Shown: positions 37,828-47,190 of the stretch, in pieces
How positions within the stretch are numbered: the stretch's first letter is position 1
Layout: each line of letters begins with the position of its first letter
Source of the DNA: CAWUFC02 sp963921335
Lineage (GTDB): Bacteria; Pseudomonadota; Gammaproteobacteria; Pseudomonadales; Halieaceae
Direction of reading: 5' to 3'
Assembly: GCA_963921335.3 (NCBI GenBank)
Contig: CAWUFC020000002.1
Coordinates: 186,001 to 250,000, forward strand
DNA: 64,000 nt
The notes under the pieces: generated by a model
Databases searched by the model: none
What the model saw: the letters and a program-made list of their open reading frames with translations, nothing else
Told to the model about the DNA's origin: nothing
Made by a program: the position numbers and the translations under genes

Positions 37828-40800
37828 TCAGCCAGAGGATTGACGCGAACTTGCAGTATTAGAATCCAACAAGCTGCCAAGTTGTTCTAGCGCACTGTCA
37901 AAGTCGAAATCATTAACAGCTTCTAGCACGGGCTCCAGTTTCACTGTTAGTTCTGCATCAGCATCAGTCTTGATCTGAGCCAACACATCAGTGGCAGCAG
38001 CGTCTCCTTGTTCAAGCAGCAGCTTTAGCGAGTCCAACCTGCCCGTAATAGTGTCTGAAACTTTAGCTAATGGAGTTGCAGAGGGCTTTACCCACTTGGC
38101 GAGGGTATTGAAGAGTTGAGCAACGACAACAGGCTTCCCAATATGATCGTTCATACCGCAGGCGATAACCTTCTCCCACTCACCCTGCATGACATTTGCG
38201 GTCATCGCAATAATAGGCAGTGCCTTAAGCTCAGGGATTTTTCGAATTTCTCTGGTCGCAGTATAGCCGTCCATTACTGGCATCTGACAATCCATCAAAA
38301 CACCATCGTAGGCCTGATTAGATGTCAGCATCGAAAGCGCCTCCTCTCCATTCTCCGCAACATCGACAAGAATTCCATTTGTCTGTAAAAGCTCGGATGC
38401 GAGCTCCTGATTGATCTGGTTGTCCTCCACCAGCAGCAACCTTGCACCCCACAGCCGTTCCAGCGCATCTTCATAGGACTTCTTTTTCGTATGATCGGCG
38501 GACTGCAAATGTTCTGTGACCTCAAAAGTCGAAACAATGGCGTTAAATACTGTGGACGGCATCAGCGGCTTGGTCAGAACCGTACTACAATCAATCTGTT
38601 GGCTGCGCATTTCATCTTTTAACTCTACCGTATCGTAAGCAGACACCATGACTATCTTCGGCGCTTCTTCACCCCACTGTTTCAAAATGTGAGCTGCTGT
38701 TGAGACACCATCAAGGCCAGGCATTTTCCAATCCATGAGAACAATGCCATACGGTTTTCCCGCATCTACAGCCACTTCAAGAGCCTGTATTGCCTCCCCT
38801 CCAGAAGAGGCATCCTCGCAATCCAGGCCGAGACTGCCCAGCATTTCTGTATGAATCTCTCGGGCGCTGGCATTGTCATCGACAATCAGAACCCTGGAAT
38901 TTGGAAGAAGCACCGCGGCGTCTATCTCGTTGACTTTGCCGGCACTCACTCGCCCAAATTCCGCAGTAAAGAAAAATGTGGAGCCCTCACCCACAGCGCT
39001 GCTGACCCCTATCTCCCCGTCCATCATCTCTACCAGCTCTCGACAAATCGCAAGGCCAAGACCGCTACCGCCGTACCGCCTGGACGTAGAACTGTCAGCC
39101 TGTGCAAACTGTTGGAAAAGTTGGTCCTGCTGTTCAGGAGCAATACCTATTCCAGTATCGCTGACTGAGACCTTTAACCTGATTCGGCCATCAACGGTTC
39201 CTTCATTAAGGATGGCAATCCTGATCTCTCCTGAATCCGTAAATTTAATAGCATTACTGCCCAGATTAACCAGAATTTGAGTGAGGCGAAGGGGATCTCC
39301 GCGGAGCGTGTCTGGCACATCTGCCGCCAGATCTACCAACAATTCGAGAGACTTCTCGGCGGCCTTCAAGCCAATGATAGTCGTCACATCATCCAAGACT
39401 GCGGCGAGGTCGAAATCAATATCCTCCATAGTGAACTCGCCTGACTCTATCTTGGAGATATCGAGAATATCGTTGATGATACCCAGCAATGAATCAGCAC
39501 TTCGGTGCACTTTATCTAGGTAGTTCTTCTGCCTCGCGTCCAGCTCAGTATGCAAAGCGAGATGTGTCATACCGAGAATTGCATTCATCGGCGTCCTGAT
39601 CTCATGGGACATATTGGCAAGGAACTCGGATTTTACCTGCGCACCCGCCTCCGCTTCTTCTTTAGCCTTTCGGAGTTCTTCCTGGGTTTTAAGTTGCTTG
39701 GTGATATCCCGCGACAAAGCGATATAGTGCTCCTCACCTTTATGCTGCACCAATGCGGCAGATACACCGACGGGAAACTCACTGCCATCTTTACGCCGGA
39801 ATACGGTGTTGAAAACTTTCCGCTCTCGAGTATCAGACTCGGCTATAAACTTATCCCAGATTTCAGGAGTAATATTGACGTCTATCTGGGAAACATGGCA
39901 GCCAACTAGCTCATCACTTTGATACCCAAGACTGCCGCATGCCTCTTTATTCGTATATGTGATGATTCCAGTATCAGGAACAATCCAGAACACGGAATCA
40001 CGCGCTCCATCTATGGTAGCTTCAGCCAACTGCATTTTTGCTGTGATCCGCTCGTTGGTTTGCTCAAGTGCCACATTGTCCCGACGCAACTGATCGAAAA
40101 AGTAATATGCCAACAGCACGTAGGCGGCCGCTTTAAGGCCATGCCATAGCCACCAGTTTCCGTCCCAAAGCGCCGAAAGCTGAAAGAGCAATGCCGCCAG
40201 GCCAAAAAACAGGAGCTGATTAGAAAAGTAGTAGCTGGCGGTTTCCCTATGCTTGTAGTACCGCTGAGCAAAATAGGCCCAGGCGGCAACAAATCCTATG
40301 CCGCCACCAATATTCAACAAGTTGGCCATTCTCGTAAACTGCCCAACATCGTTAAGCATGAGCGGCACAGCATGCGCGTAAAAGAAAGTCCAGAACCCAA
40401 GCACCGCAGACAAGAAAAGACTAAGCGACACTAAATGCCACACTCGAAGACCTTGCGAGTAACGAGCGGGCAGGCAAATACCTGCTGCAAACAAACCGCC
40501 GACAAAGGTGGCCAATGAGTGCAGCCAAACAAACTGCTGCCCTGGTGGCACCAAGGCATGCGCTATATCCAACGCCCCCATGGCGACCAGGCTAGCCGAA
40601 AGCCATACATATCGGTGTGCAACTGCCCCTTTTTCGATCATCACTCCAAGCACAAAGGCCAGAGCGAATGCCATCACTCCGCCCGCACCTTCAACAAAGG
40701 TGTGAAACAATTCGTGGGGCCACAGCCAATCGTCCAGCATCAGGTGCACGACCAGCGCACCTACAAGCATTGGCAGCACTGCCAAATAGCCAGTTCTGAC

Positions 40801-40836
40801 TAACGTGTTTAGCGAAAATTGAACGCTGCTACTCAC
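37828..40836 (-). CDS. Membrane hybrid histidine kinase with MASE-type sensor, PAS and two receiver domains
   Basis: The 1002-residue protein has an N-terminal multi-helix membrane sensor (to about 250; LVGALVVHLMLDDWLWPHEL resembles MASE3). It then has a PAS domain (about 270-390; VFNTVFRRKDGSEFPVGVSA), HisKA with NMSHEIRTPMNAILG (phosphoacceptor His411) and HATPase_c (NLGSNAIKF, DTGIGI, GSGLGLAIC). Two receiver domains follow, VLIVDDNAS...VLMDWKMPGLDG and LLLVEDNQINQ...LMDCQMPVMDGYTA. The catalytic motifs are complete. It is a phosphorelay sensor whose partners outside the window are unknown. Confidence 0.9.
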   Translation of the reverse strand: MSSSVQFSLNTLVRTGYLAVLPMLVGALVVHLMLDDWLWPHELFHTFVEGAGGVMAFALAFVLGVMIEKGAVAHRYVWLSASLVAMGALDIAHALVPPGQQFVWLHSLATFVGGLFAAGICLPARYSQGLRVWHLVSLSLFLSAVLGFWTFFYAHAVPLMLNDVGQFTRMANLLNIGGGIGFVAAWAYFAQRYYKHRETASYYFSNQLLFFGLAALLFQLSALWDGNWWLWHGLKAAAYVLLAYYFFDQLRRDNVALEQTNERITAKMQLAEATIDGARDSVFWIVPDTGIITYTNKEACGSLGYQSDELVGCHVSQIDVNITPEIWDKFIAESDTRERKVFNTVFRRKDGSEFPVGVSAALVQHKGEEHYIALSRDITKQLKTQEELRKAKEEAEAGAQVKSEFLANMSHEIRTPMNAILGMTHLALHTELDARQKNYLDKVHRSADSLLGIINDILDISKIESGEFTMEDIDFDLAAVLDDVTTIIGLKAAEKSLELLVDLAADVPDTLRGDPLRLTQILVNLGSNAIKFTDSGEIRIAILNEGTVDGRIRLKVSVSDTGIGIAPEQQDQLFQQFAQADSSTSRRYGGSGLGLAICRELVEMMDGEIGVSSAVGEGSTFFFTAEFGRVSAGKVNEIDAAVLLPNSRVLIVDDNASAREIHTEMLGSLGLDCEDASSGGEAIQALEVAVDAGKPYGIVLMDWKMPGLDGVSTAAHILKQWGEEAPKIVMVSAYDTVELKDEMRSQQIDCSTVLTKPLMPSTVFNAIVSTFEVTEHLQSADHTKKKSYEDALERLWGARLLLVEDNQINQELASELLQTNGILVDVAENGEEALSMLTSNQAYDGVLMDCQMPVMDGYTATREIRKIPELKALPIIAMTANVMQGEWEKVIACGMNDHIGKPVVVAQLFNTLAKWVKPSATPLAKVSDTITGRLDSLKLLLEQGDAAATDVLAQIKTDADAELTVKLEPVLEAVNDFDFDSALEQLGSLLDSNTASSRQSSG

Positions 40837-40919
40837 TGTATGTCGTTACCTCAGAAACTGTGTCTCTTAAACACAAGCAAGTTAGCAGAAATCTATATGA
40901 GTAAGTATCCAGAGGTAAT

Positions 40920-41291
40920 CTAAGAATCGCCAAGATCCTCAAAGTAGCGGAGCTCGCTGCTCAAGGTATCCATAATTAGGCAGGTAGCAGCCGAGAGTAG
41001 CGCCATGGCGCCAAGGCAGGTCAAGGATATTGCGAGAGTGCGTGACAATTCGTCACCAAAAATAAAGAAATGCCCTGCAATTGCAGCAGCTGCGTTAAAA
41101 GCGATACCCACGTAGATCGACACAAGAGCATAACGCAACAATGGCAACTGCTTACGCAAACGAAAGCGCTCTGGGTTATTTACTATGAACAGCAGTAGCT
41201 GACTGTAGCGAGCCGTAGTCGATATCGCGAGTATGGCCATACCGGGGATAAACGCTAAGGGCGCCACCCATAAACCTAGTCCTTGATCCAT
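40920..41291 (-). CDS. DUF2721 membrane protein
   Basis: The 123-residue protein has three hydrophobic segments. An FIPGMAILAISTTARYSQLL opening and a central short cytosolic stretch NNPERFRLRKQLPLLRYA match DUF2721, a family of small inner-membrane proteins of unknown role. It ends the minus-strand group that begins with the cysteine hydrolases. Confidence 0.72.
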   Translation of the reverse strand: MDQGLGLWVAPLAFIPGMAILAISTTARYSQLLLFIVNNPERFRLRKQLPLLRYALVSIYVGIAFNAAAAIAGHFFIFGDELSRTLAISLTCLGAMALLSAATCLIMDTLSSELRYFEDLGDS

Positions 41292-41420
41292 CCTGCTTTC
41301 CTCTAGTAACTGACCGAGCGATTCACCGGCAGTATACTTGTGGAGAGCAAACCATCAAAAGTCTGATTGGAAGATAGACGCGGCACGTTGTCTCTCGAAA
41401 ACGGCCGCGCCTCTTTTCTA

Positions 41421-42314
41421 TCAGTGATGTCCAGATGAATGCTTCGTGGGCGGGTTCTTACGATATGCTTCCTTGATCGTATCCACCGCTTCACTGGTCC
41501 ACCAAAGTCCATTGGCAACCATGCGATAGTTAATCAAGGCTGCCATGTAACCATCACCATCGGGTATCTGTGCCGCGGCGGTCGCGTCTCTGACCACAGC
41601 CACCTCGTAGCCCAGTTCCAGCAACTCGTAGAGGTGCGCCTGCACGCAGAGGTTCGCCGACATGCCGCATAGAATAACCTTGTCAATTCCAATTTTTCTC
41701 ATCTGCAAGTTCAAGTCATTCTGAGACGGTGCATAGACCTTATGCGGGCTGCATACGATTGTCTTGCCATCGTTGATGTACTTCTTGAACTCAGGCATCC
41801 AGTCTGCACCGGAGCCTTCGAAGCCATCCAGGTTCAGAGGATCGCTACGAACGAACATCGGCAGGCTATGCATCACCTTTTCCAAAGGCCCACCAAAGTG
41901 GTGGTTGTTGTCCCAGGGGTATTAATAGTGGGGTGAGATAAGAACAGGCATGTCTACTTCTTTAGCCACCTTGAACATCTTTTCAATGTTAGGGACAGTT
42001 TGTTGCTCAGTAACACTCTTACCAACAACGCCCCAGGCGGTTCCTTTTGGCGAGAGAAAATCTACCTGCGGATCAACAACAACTAACGCGGTTCTGTTAG
42101 TGTCGATCTCCATCGTAGTCGGAGGTAAAGCACTTTTCTCTGGATCTGCTTACTTTTTCTCCGCTTTCGGGGTCGCGGCATTAGCCATTCCCGCCAGACC
42201 AGCGGCCCCGGCGGCAACAGTGACAGCAGCAGCAGCACCAGTCAGCAGATTTCTGCGTCCATCATCAACCCCATCGGCTTGTACCTCGCCGTTTTTTTCG
42301 TTCTTATCTTTCAT
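41421..42314 (-). pseudogene. Tat-exported cysteine hydrolase (isochorismatase family), two in-frame stops
   Basis: From the ATG at 42314 the frame encodes a twin-arginine leader (GRRNLLTGAAAAVTVAAGAA) ending NAATPKAEKK. A TAA follows at 42150-42152. The same frame continues ADPEKSALPPTTMEI and then a cysteine hydrolase (ALVVVDPQVDFLSPKGTAWG, GMSANLCVQAHLYELLELGY). A second TAA is at 41922-41924, at a position where the neighbouring paralogue has Tyr (ISPHY-Y-YP). Restored length is 297 residues. The gene is either inactivated or misread. A translation start at 42113 could yield only a 63-residue fragment. Cys in NLCVQ is the presumed nucleophile. Confidence 0.75.
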
Positions 42315-42565
42315 CTATTCGCTCCGAAAAGTTACCAGCAATAGAATCTCTGGGTTCAATATTAGATCGAACCAAAGAGATTAAGGAAAAGGCATATACA
42401 TGCGCCACTAGTTAAATTAATCATCACTATAAATCGGCGCTAGCATGAGCCTTCAGTGAAGATAGATGCAAATGACCAGCCATGCCAATAGCGCACTTTT
42501 ATGCACAAAGGCAGAAACATAACAAAAAATGGACGCCCTGCTATGCAGTGGCGCCCTTGGAGGAA

Positions 42566-42585
42566 GCCGGGCTCAAGCGCCCGGC
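42566..42585. terminator. GC-rich hairpin after second cysteine hydrolase gene
   Basis: GCCGGGC and GCCCGGC pair perfectly around a 6-base loop, starting 11 bases past the stop of the minus-strand gene at 42596. No T tract is seen, so it is a moderate terminator candidate. Confidence 0.4.
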
Positions 42586-42595
42586 GGTTGGTGGA

Positions 42596-43342
42596 TTATG
42601 CAGCCTCGACCTGCTCGCCGGGGTTGGCGATGTTGGCCAATGCCTGCTTGGTCGTCCAGATATCGCTGGCAATCATGCGGTAGTTGGTCAGAGCAGCAAT
42701 CATGCCATCAAGACCAGGTACCTTCGCAGCGCCCGTGGCGTCTGCAACAACCGCTACCTCAAAGCCACGCCCTACCAGCTCACGCAGGTGTGATTCCACA
42801 CACAGGTTGGCGGACATGCCAGCCAGGAGGACCTTGTCTATGCGCAGCTTCTGCAACTGCAACACCAGGTCATTGTTCTCTGGGCCATACACCTTGTGAG
42901 CACCACAGATCACAGTCTTCTCATGGTTAATAGCGGGCTTGAACTCTTCCATCCAGTCAGAACCGCTACCTTCAAAGCCTTCTACGTCCAGGGCACTCTT
43001 GCGGTCGTACATCTTGATCGCATGCATCAGGCGCTCCAGCGTACCTTCAAACTTCCAGTTGTGGTCAGTCGGGTAGTAGTAGTGAGGACTGATCACCAGG
43101 GGTACATCGTTAGCCACAGCGGCGTTCATCAGGGCAGTCATGTTCTCTACAGTGTTATTCTCGGTCACGCTCTCGCCTACTGCGCCCCAGGCAACGCCTG
43201 TGGGGTGAAGGAAGTCACGCTGCGGGTCGGTGAGGACAATCGCGGTACGGCCAGGTTCGAACTCGAAGCCGGTCACGGGCAAGCCGTGATCAGTGTTTTC
43301 TTCCAGCCATTTTTCTACTCGGTTTTTGTTTGAATCAGACAT
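42596..43342 (-). CDS. Cysteine hydrolase, isochorismatase family
   Basis: This intact 248-residue member of the isochorismatase-like hydrolases (nicotinamidase, isochorismatase, peroxyureidoacrylate hydrolase fold) has IVLTDPQRDFLHPTGVAWGA (Asp of the triad) and LLAGMSANLCVESHLRELVG (nucleophilic Cys and cis-peptide loop). It is cytosolic. It is a close paralogue of the upstream Tat-exported copy. I do not recognise the substrate. Confidence 0.82.
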   Translation of the reverse strand: MSDSNKNRVEKWLEENTDHGLPVTGFEFEPGRTAIVLTDPQRDFLHPTGVAWGAVGESVTENNTVENMTALMNAAVANDVPLVISPHYYYPTDHNWKFEGTLERLMHAIKMYDRKSALDVEGFEGSGSDWMEEFKPAINHEKTVICGAHKVYGPENNDLVLQLQKLRIDKVLLAGMSANLCVESHLRELVGRGFEVAVVADATGAAKVPGLDGMIAALTNYRMIASDIWTTKQALANIANPGEQVEAA

Positions 43343-43574
43343 GTTATTTCTCCTGTTGGGTTATGTGTTTGTCTTAACAACAGGATCAGTATCTCCCCAC
43401 AGCGGATTTATTGATGTGTGGGGATCACAAAGCAATGTGTGATTTAGACACCAACGTGTGATGCATTTGACTGTTCAACGAAAAAGCACGTAATGCTGTA
43501 GGCGACACAGAAAGCGGCCAATTTTATCACTGAGAATTTCAGACCGATTTATTAGGGATGTTCAGTTGATAACG
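43343..43574. other. Intergenic region
   Basis: About 230 bp with no gene and no obvious repeat. It separates the cysteine hydrolases from the Rieske gene cluster and may hold the hydrolase promoter, with AGGAG just before 43342. Confidence 0.35.
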
Positions 43575-43916
43575 TCACGCCCCGCTATCATGGGCTTCAT
43601 AGACCTCTACCTCGAGATCAGGATGGATCTGAGGCACCGCAACGCGAAAAGCTATAAAAGGAAACAGTGGATTCGGTAACCAGTAGAACCATCCCAGGTT
43701 ACGCGATCGCCCGCTCTCCCAATGGTAGTCCATCCAGACATACAGAAACTTATAGATACACAGGCCAGGCAGATAGTTGACCCTGAAACGATCGGTCTTC
43801 AGGTATTGACGTCCTATATAGTAGTTTCCCTCAAATGACTTGATCCCCCATCCACGCGGGCCGTCGGCAATCAATTCGCCGCTCGGGACATGCGTTATCC
43901 TGACATGGGTGGCCAA
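43575..43916 (-). CDS. Conserved-looking hypothetical protein
   Basis: The 113-residue protein has VRITHVPSGELIADGPRGWG near the start, NYYIGRQYLKTDRFRVNYLP and LGWFYWLPNPLFPFIAFRVA. The residue pattern is well-structured and rich in aromatic residues, suggesting a beta-rich fold with a membrane- or lipid-facing surface. I do not recognise a named family. It lies beside a DUF1622 membrane protein and may work with it. Confidence 0.6.
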   Translation of the reverse strand: MATHVRITHVPSGELIADGPRGWGIKSFEGNYYIGRQYLKTDRFRVNYLPGLCIYKFLYVWMDYHWESGRSRNLGWFYWLPNPLFPFIAFRVAVPQIHPDLEVEVYEAHDSGA

Positions 43917-43944
43917 TCTCGCAGCCCTTTCTGTCTATGAGGGG

Positions 43945-44295
43945 TTAACGTTCTAGTTCGGCTTCCACTTCCTGAATCTCCCGACTCAGGAAAAAGCTGA
44001 TAATCGTCCTAATTGCCACAAGAGCCGCTAGGAACCAGAGGTCATCAAGCGTTCGGCTCACGACGGTATGCAGTAGATCCGAAATAATCATCAGTTCTAA
44101 AGCGAAGACAAGCTTGATACCAAGGTCGCATCGCGCCAAATGCATCTTCTGTATACGGTCATGGGGGTTGTTAATAAAACTAAGTCGCAGGAATGCATAC
44201 ACAGCCACCAGGAAACTCCACAACATAATCAAGGATGCTACTGCATCCACCAGCAGCGCGGACCCTTCAATCAGTGTGTGAAACAAATGCATCAT
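43945..44295 (-). CDS. DUF1622 membrane protein
   Basis: The 116-residue protein has three membrane segments, with SLIMLWSFLVAVYAFLRLSF, a charged HLARCDLGIKLVFALELMII and DLWFLAALVAIRTIISFFL. This is the DUF1622 pattern. Its start is preceded by GGAGT, 30 bases from the Rieske-TPP enzyme gene. Function unknown. Confidence 0.78.
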   Translation of the reverse strand: MMHLFHTLIEGSALLVDAVASLIMLWSFLVAVYAFLRLSFINNPHDRIQKMHLARCDLGIKLVFALELMIISDLLHTVVSRTLDDLWFLAALVAIRTIISFFLSREIQEVEAELER

Positions 44296-44324
44296 GAGGC
44301 TTACTCCAAAATATTATTAGATTT

Positions 44325-46313
44325 CTAAATTAGATCAGCATCGGTGACAATTTCAACCAGAGCCAGGCCTTTGTGCGCCAGTGCCTGTTCAAAAGCAGCG
44401 GCGAATTCACCCGCCTCTGTTACTCTGACCCCGTGTCCGCCACACAGTTTGGCAAACGACGCGAAATTGGGGTTATGCAGATCGGTCTCCCAAACCTCCC
44501 ACTCGCCTGCTCGTTGCTCTTTGGAGATCTTGCCCAATTCAGAGTTGTTCAAAAGCACGTGGGTGATATCCATGTTGTATTTTACCGCTGTCGTGAAATC
44601 ACCCATGTACTGACCAAATCCTCCATCACCACTAATTGAGATGACTTTGCGGCCGCTAAACTCTTCCTGATCCTGGGTAGCTGCCCAGGCGCCCATGGCC
44701 GCCGAAAAGGCAAAACCGATCGAGCCAAGATAGCCAGACATCAAGACTCTCTGACCCTTGCTCTCAAAGTATCTGCCAAAGGAATACGTGTTGTTACCCA
44801 CGTCAACAGCAATGATGGCATCGGCAGGTATCTGGTCACTCAGTGCGCTAAAGATACTAACCGAATTAACACCTTTGCCTAGATCATCACTATGGCGACT
44901 AGCTTTCTCTGCCCGCCATATTGCCCATCTTTCTGCGAGTTCCTTACGCTGATCACTTTTGCCAACCGTATCAGGTAAACCAGCACCGATCAGCTTCGCA
45001 GTGCTGGCGATGTCGCCCCATACGGGCAAGTCAACCTGATGGAATTTGCCGAGCGTCATGCGATCAAAGTCGACTTGGATAATCGGCTTCTTGGGCGTTA
45101 TACCCGTATGGTTGGAGAAGGACGAACCAAAGGCCAGGATCAAGTCGCACTCATTCATAAACCAGCTGGCTACGGGTGTACCCGAACGTCCCAGCACACC
45201 GGCAGCCAGCGGATGGCTATCCGGAATCTGGCCTTTTGCTTTGAATGTGGTCAATACTGGGGCATCAAGCTGTTCAGCAAGGGCAACAACCTCTTCCATT
45301 CCTTCCAGGGCACCGTAGCCGACGATGATAATCGGTCTACTCGCATTCCCTATCCGATCGATAATCTCCGTCACCAAACTGGTATCCGGCTCAATTCTCG
45401 AACTGCCGATCCGGCCATCAGGCCCACCCGGTGAGGCGTTATCATCAGCCGGTAGAGTCTGTACATCGTCAGGGAATATAAGATGTGCCACATCCCTTTC
45501 CACGATGGCATTCTTGCAGGCCAGGTTCATCAGCTCAGCGTGTTTGGAAGTTTGTAAAACCGGTTGACTGAATCGAGCCACTGGCGCAAAGGCGGCTGCA
45601 AGGTCAATGTCCTGGAAAGCACCCGGACCGAACACCTGTACGTTCACCTGCCCCGTTAAAGCCAAGACCGGGGCACGATCGACTTTCGCATCCCATAATC
45701 CTGTCATCAGATTAGTAGCTCCAGGGCCAGCGATTGTCAGGCAAGCAGCGGGCTTGCCAGTGAGTTTTCCATAGCCGGAACAGGCAAACGCTGCTGCTCC
45801 CTCGTGACGCACACCGAAATAGCTCAGACGACCCTGCTTAGCCTCCATGCGCAAGGCATCGGATAGCCCGAGGTTGGAATGCCCTACAATTCCAAAAACA
45901 CTGGTGACTCCCCAGTTAGTCATGGTTTGGGCCATGACATCTGTCACGGTGGTCTCATGGTCCGGCTCTGGCTCGAGACCAATGTAAATGCCATCGTCGC
46001 GAACCTCAACAGGGAACATCCGTTGGCCAGTATCCTCGTGACCGCCAGGGGGCAGTCCTGTTTTAGGGTCGAAGTCCCAACCGTGCCAGGGACAACGCAG
46101 CCAGCATTGGCCATCATTATCTATTTCGACAGAACCCTCACCCAAGGGCCCACCCTGATGGGGGCACCGGTTATCCATCGCACTAAACTCGCCCTCAATA
46201 TTCGTTAGTGCCATCGAATGAGTCCCGGCCGTCACGGTTTTCACCCGGCCTGGCGGTAGTTCATCGACGCCCGCAACTCGGATCCATTCAAAATCTGGTT
46301 GGCCTTCCGCCAT
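44325..46313 (-). CDS. Rieske [2Fe-2S]-thiamine diphosphate enzyme fusion
   Basis: Residues 1-110 form a Rieske ferredoxin domain with Cys50/His52 (CPHQGGPLGEG) and Cys74/His77 (CPWHGWDF). Residues from about 120 are a full ThDP-dependent enzyme of the acetolactate synthase/pyruvate oxidase fold. These include GIVGHSNLGLSDALR, RHEGAAAFACSGYGKLTG (catalytic Glu), AGPGATNLMTG and GDGGFGQYMGDFTTAVKY...LLNN (ThDP/Mg). Such an arrangement is unusual. Electrons released on oxidative decarboxylation could pass to the Rieske centre. GGGAG precedes the start. It lies in a cluster with a second Rieske fusion and DUF5996. Confidence 0.88.
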   Translation of the reverse strand: MAEGQPDFEWIRVAGVDELPPGRVKTVTAGTHSMALTNIEGEFSAMDNRCPHQGGPLGEGSVEIDNDGQCWLRCPWHGWDFDPKTGLPPGGHEDTGQRMFPVEVRDDGIYIGLEPEPDHETTVTDVMAQTMTNWGVTSVFGIVGHSNLGLSDALRMEAKQGRLSYFGVRHEGAAAFACSGYGKLTGKPAACLTIAGPGATNLMTGLWDAKVDRAPVLALTGQVNVQVFGPGAFQDIDLAAAFAPVARFSQPVLQTSKHAELMNLACKNAIVERDVAHLIFPDDVQTLPADDNASPGGPDGRIGSSRIEPDTSLVTEIIDRIGNASRPIIIVGYGALEGMEEVVALAEQLDAPVLTTFKAKGQIPDSHPLAAGVLGRSGTPVASWFMNECDLILAFGSSFSNHTGITPKKPIIQVDFDRMTLGKFHQVDLPVWGDIASTAKLIGAGLPDTVGKSDQRKELAERWAIWRAEKASRHSDDLGKGVNSVSIFSALSDQIPADAIIAVDVGNNTYSFGRYFESKGQRVLMSGYLGSIGFAFSAAMGAWAATQDQEEFSGRKVISISGDGGFGQYMGDFTTAVKYNMDITHVLLNNSELGKISKEQRAGEWEVWETDLHNPNFASFAKLCGGHGVRVTEAGEFAAAFEQALAHKGLALVEIVTDADLI

Positions 46314-46332
46314 GATTTTATCTCCCTAAAAA

Positions 46333-47190
46333 CTAATCAAGCATTTGCTTCCGGCCAGCGACCAGCAACTGGTTCCACAAATCAGCCAAAGCAGTATGCG
46401 GATCCGCGTGCTCGAGCAGGTCGCGATATCGCAGCACAGCGCCATTGAATCCCTCTGTATGCCAGTAGGCCTTGTGAGGTAAAACCATGTCTGCAAAACC
46501 ATCGGGCTTTGGATAGGCGGTAATGTAGAAGTAAGGTTCCGGAATGCCGCCATCGCCAAAACTGAAACCAAAGTTCATCTGCTTGTCGGAATATTCCTCA
46601 TCAGCGGGGTCCTGACCAGGAATCTTTTCGCCTCCCAACCACATCATGGCCATATCAAAATGTCCCGGCCAAAGATTAATCGGGCTGGTCTCTTCGGGGA
46701 TGCTGGCTTGGAAATTACTGAAGGCAGCAGATAGCTCGCGCCAGGTTTGAGCAAAACGCGCTGTGATCTCTGCTGAATAGGCATCTCGGACAGCACCATC
46801 TGGCGCATCATGTCCATCAGCAGCTTGATCGGGTGCAAACTGCGGCGGCACTCCGCCGGACAACAAAAACTCCTTCAGGGACGCGGCCAGTGCTTCAGCG
46901 GATTACTGACCCAATTGTTCACTGTACTGCTTCCCTCCGGCAATCGTAGCATCCACGCGGTTGGCTGCCAGATTGAGCTCTAGCTCGAAATGCACGTCAC
47001 CGGCATGAACGATATCTGTGGTTACTCCACCCAGCGAGGGCCTAAGACTTAGCTGCCACCAGTGTTTACGCCGTGGTCGACATGAGGCAGTCCAGCCACC
47101 GAGCACGCTGGCATACGCATGGCAGGCCTCTCTGGTATCCACCAAATCGGTGTCGTCGAGCTTGGGAAAATTGTGATTTGCCATGGCCAA
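46333..47190 (-). pseudogene. DUF5996 family protein, interrupted by in-frame TAA
   Basis: The frame runs from 47190 (MAMANHNFPKLDDTDLVDTR, WWQLSLRPSLGGVTTDIVHA) to a TAA at 46903-46905. It then continues SAEALAASLKEFLLSGGVPP and INLWPGHFDMAMMWLGGEKI, KPDGFADMVLPHKAYWHTEG to 46333. Both halves fit the DUF5996 family pattern, whole length 285. The gene lies between the two Rieske fusion genes and abuts the downstream-oriented glutamate-synthase-like gene. Lesion as in other genes of the window. Function unknown. Confidence 0.72.

Noticed and set aside
42529..42930. Plus-strand open frame of 133 codons
   Set aside because: It is largely antisense to the cysteine hydrolase and shows no known domain.
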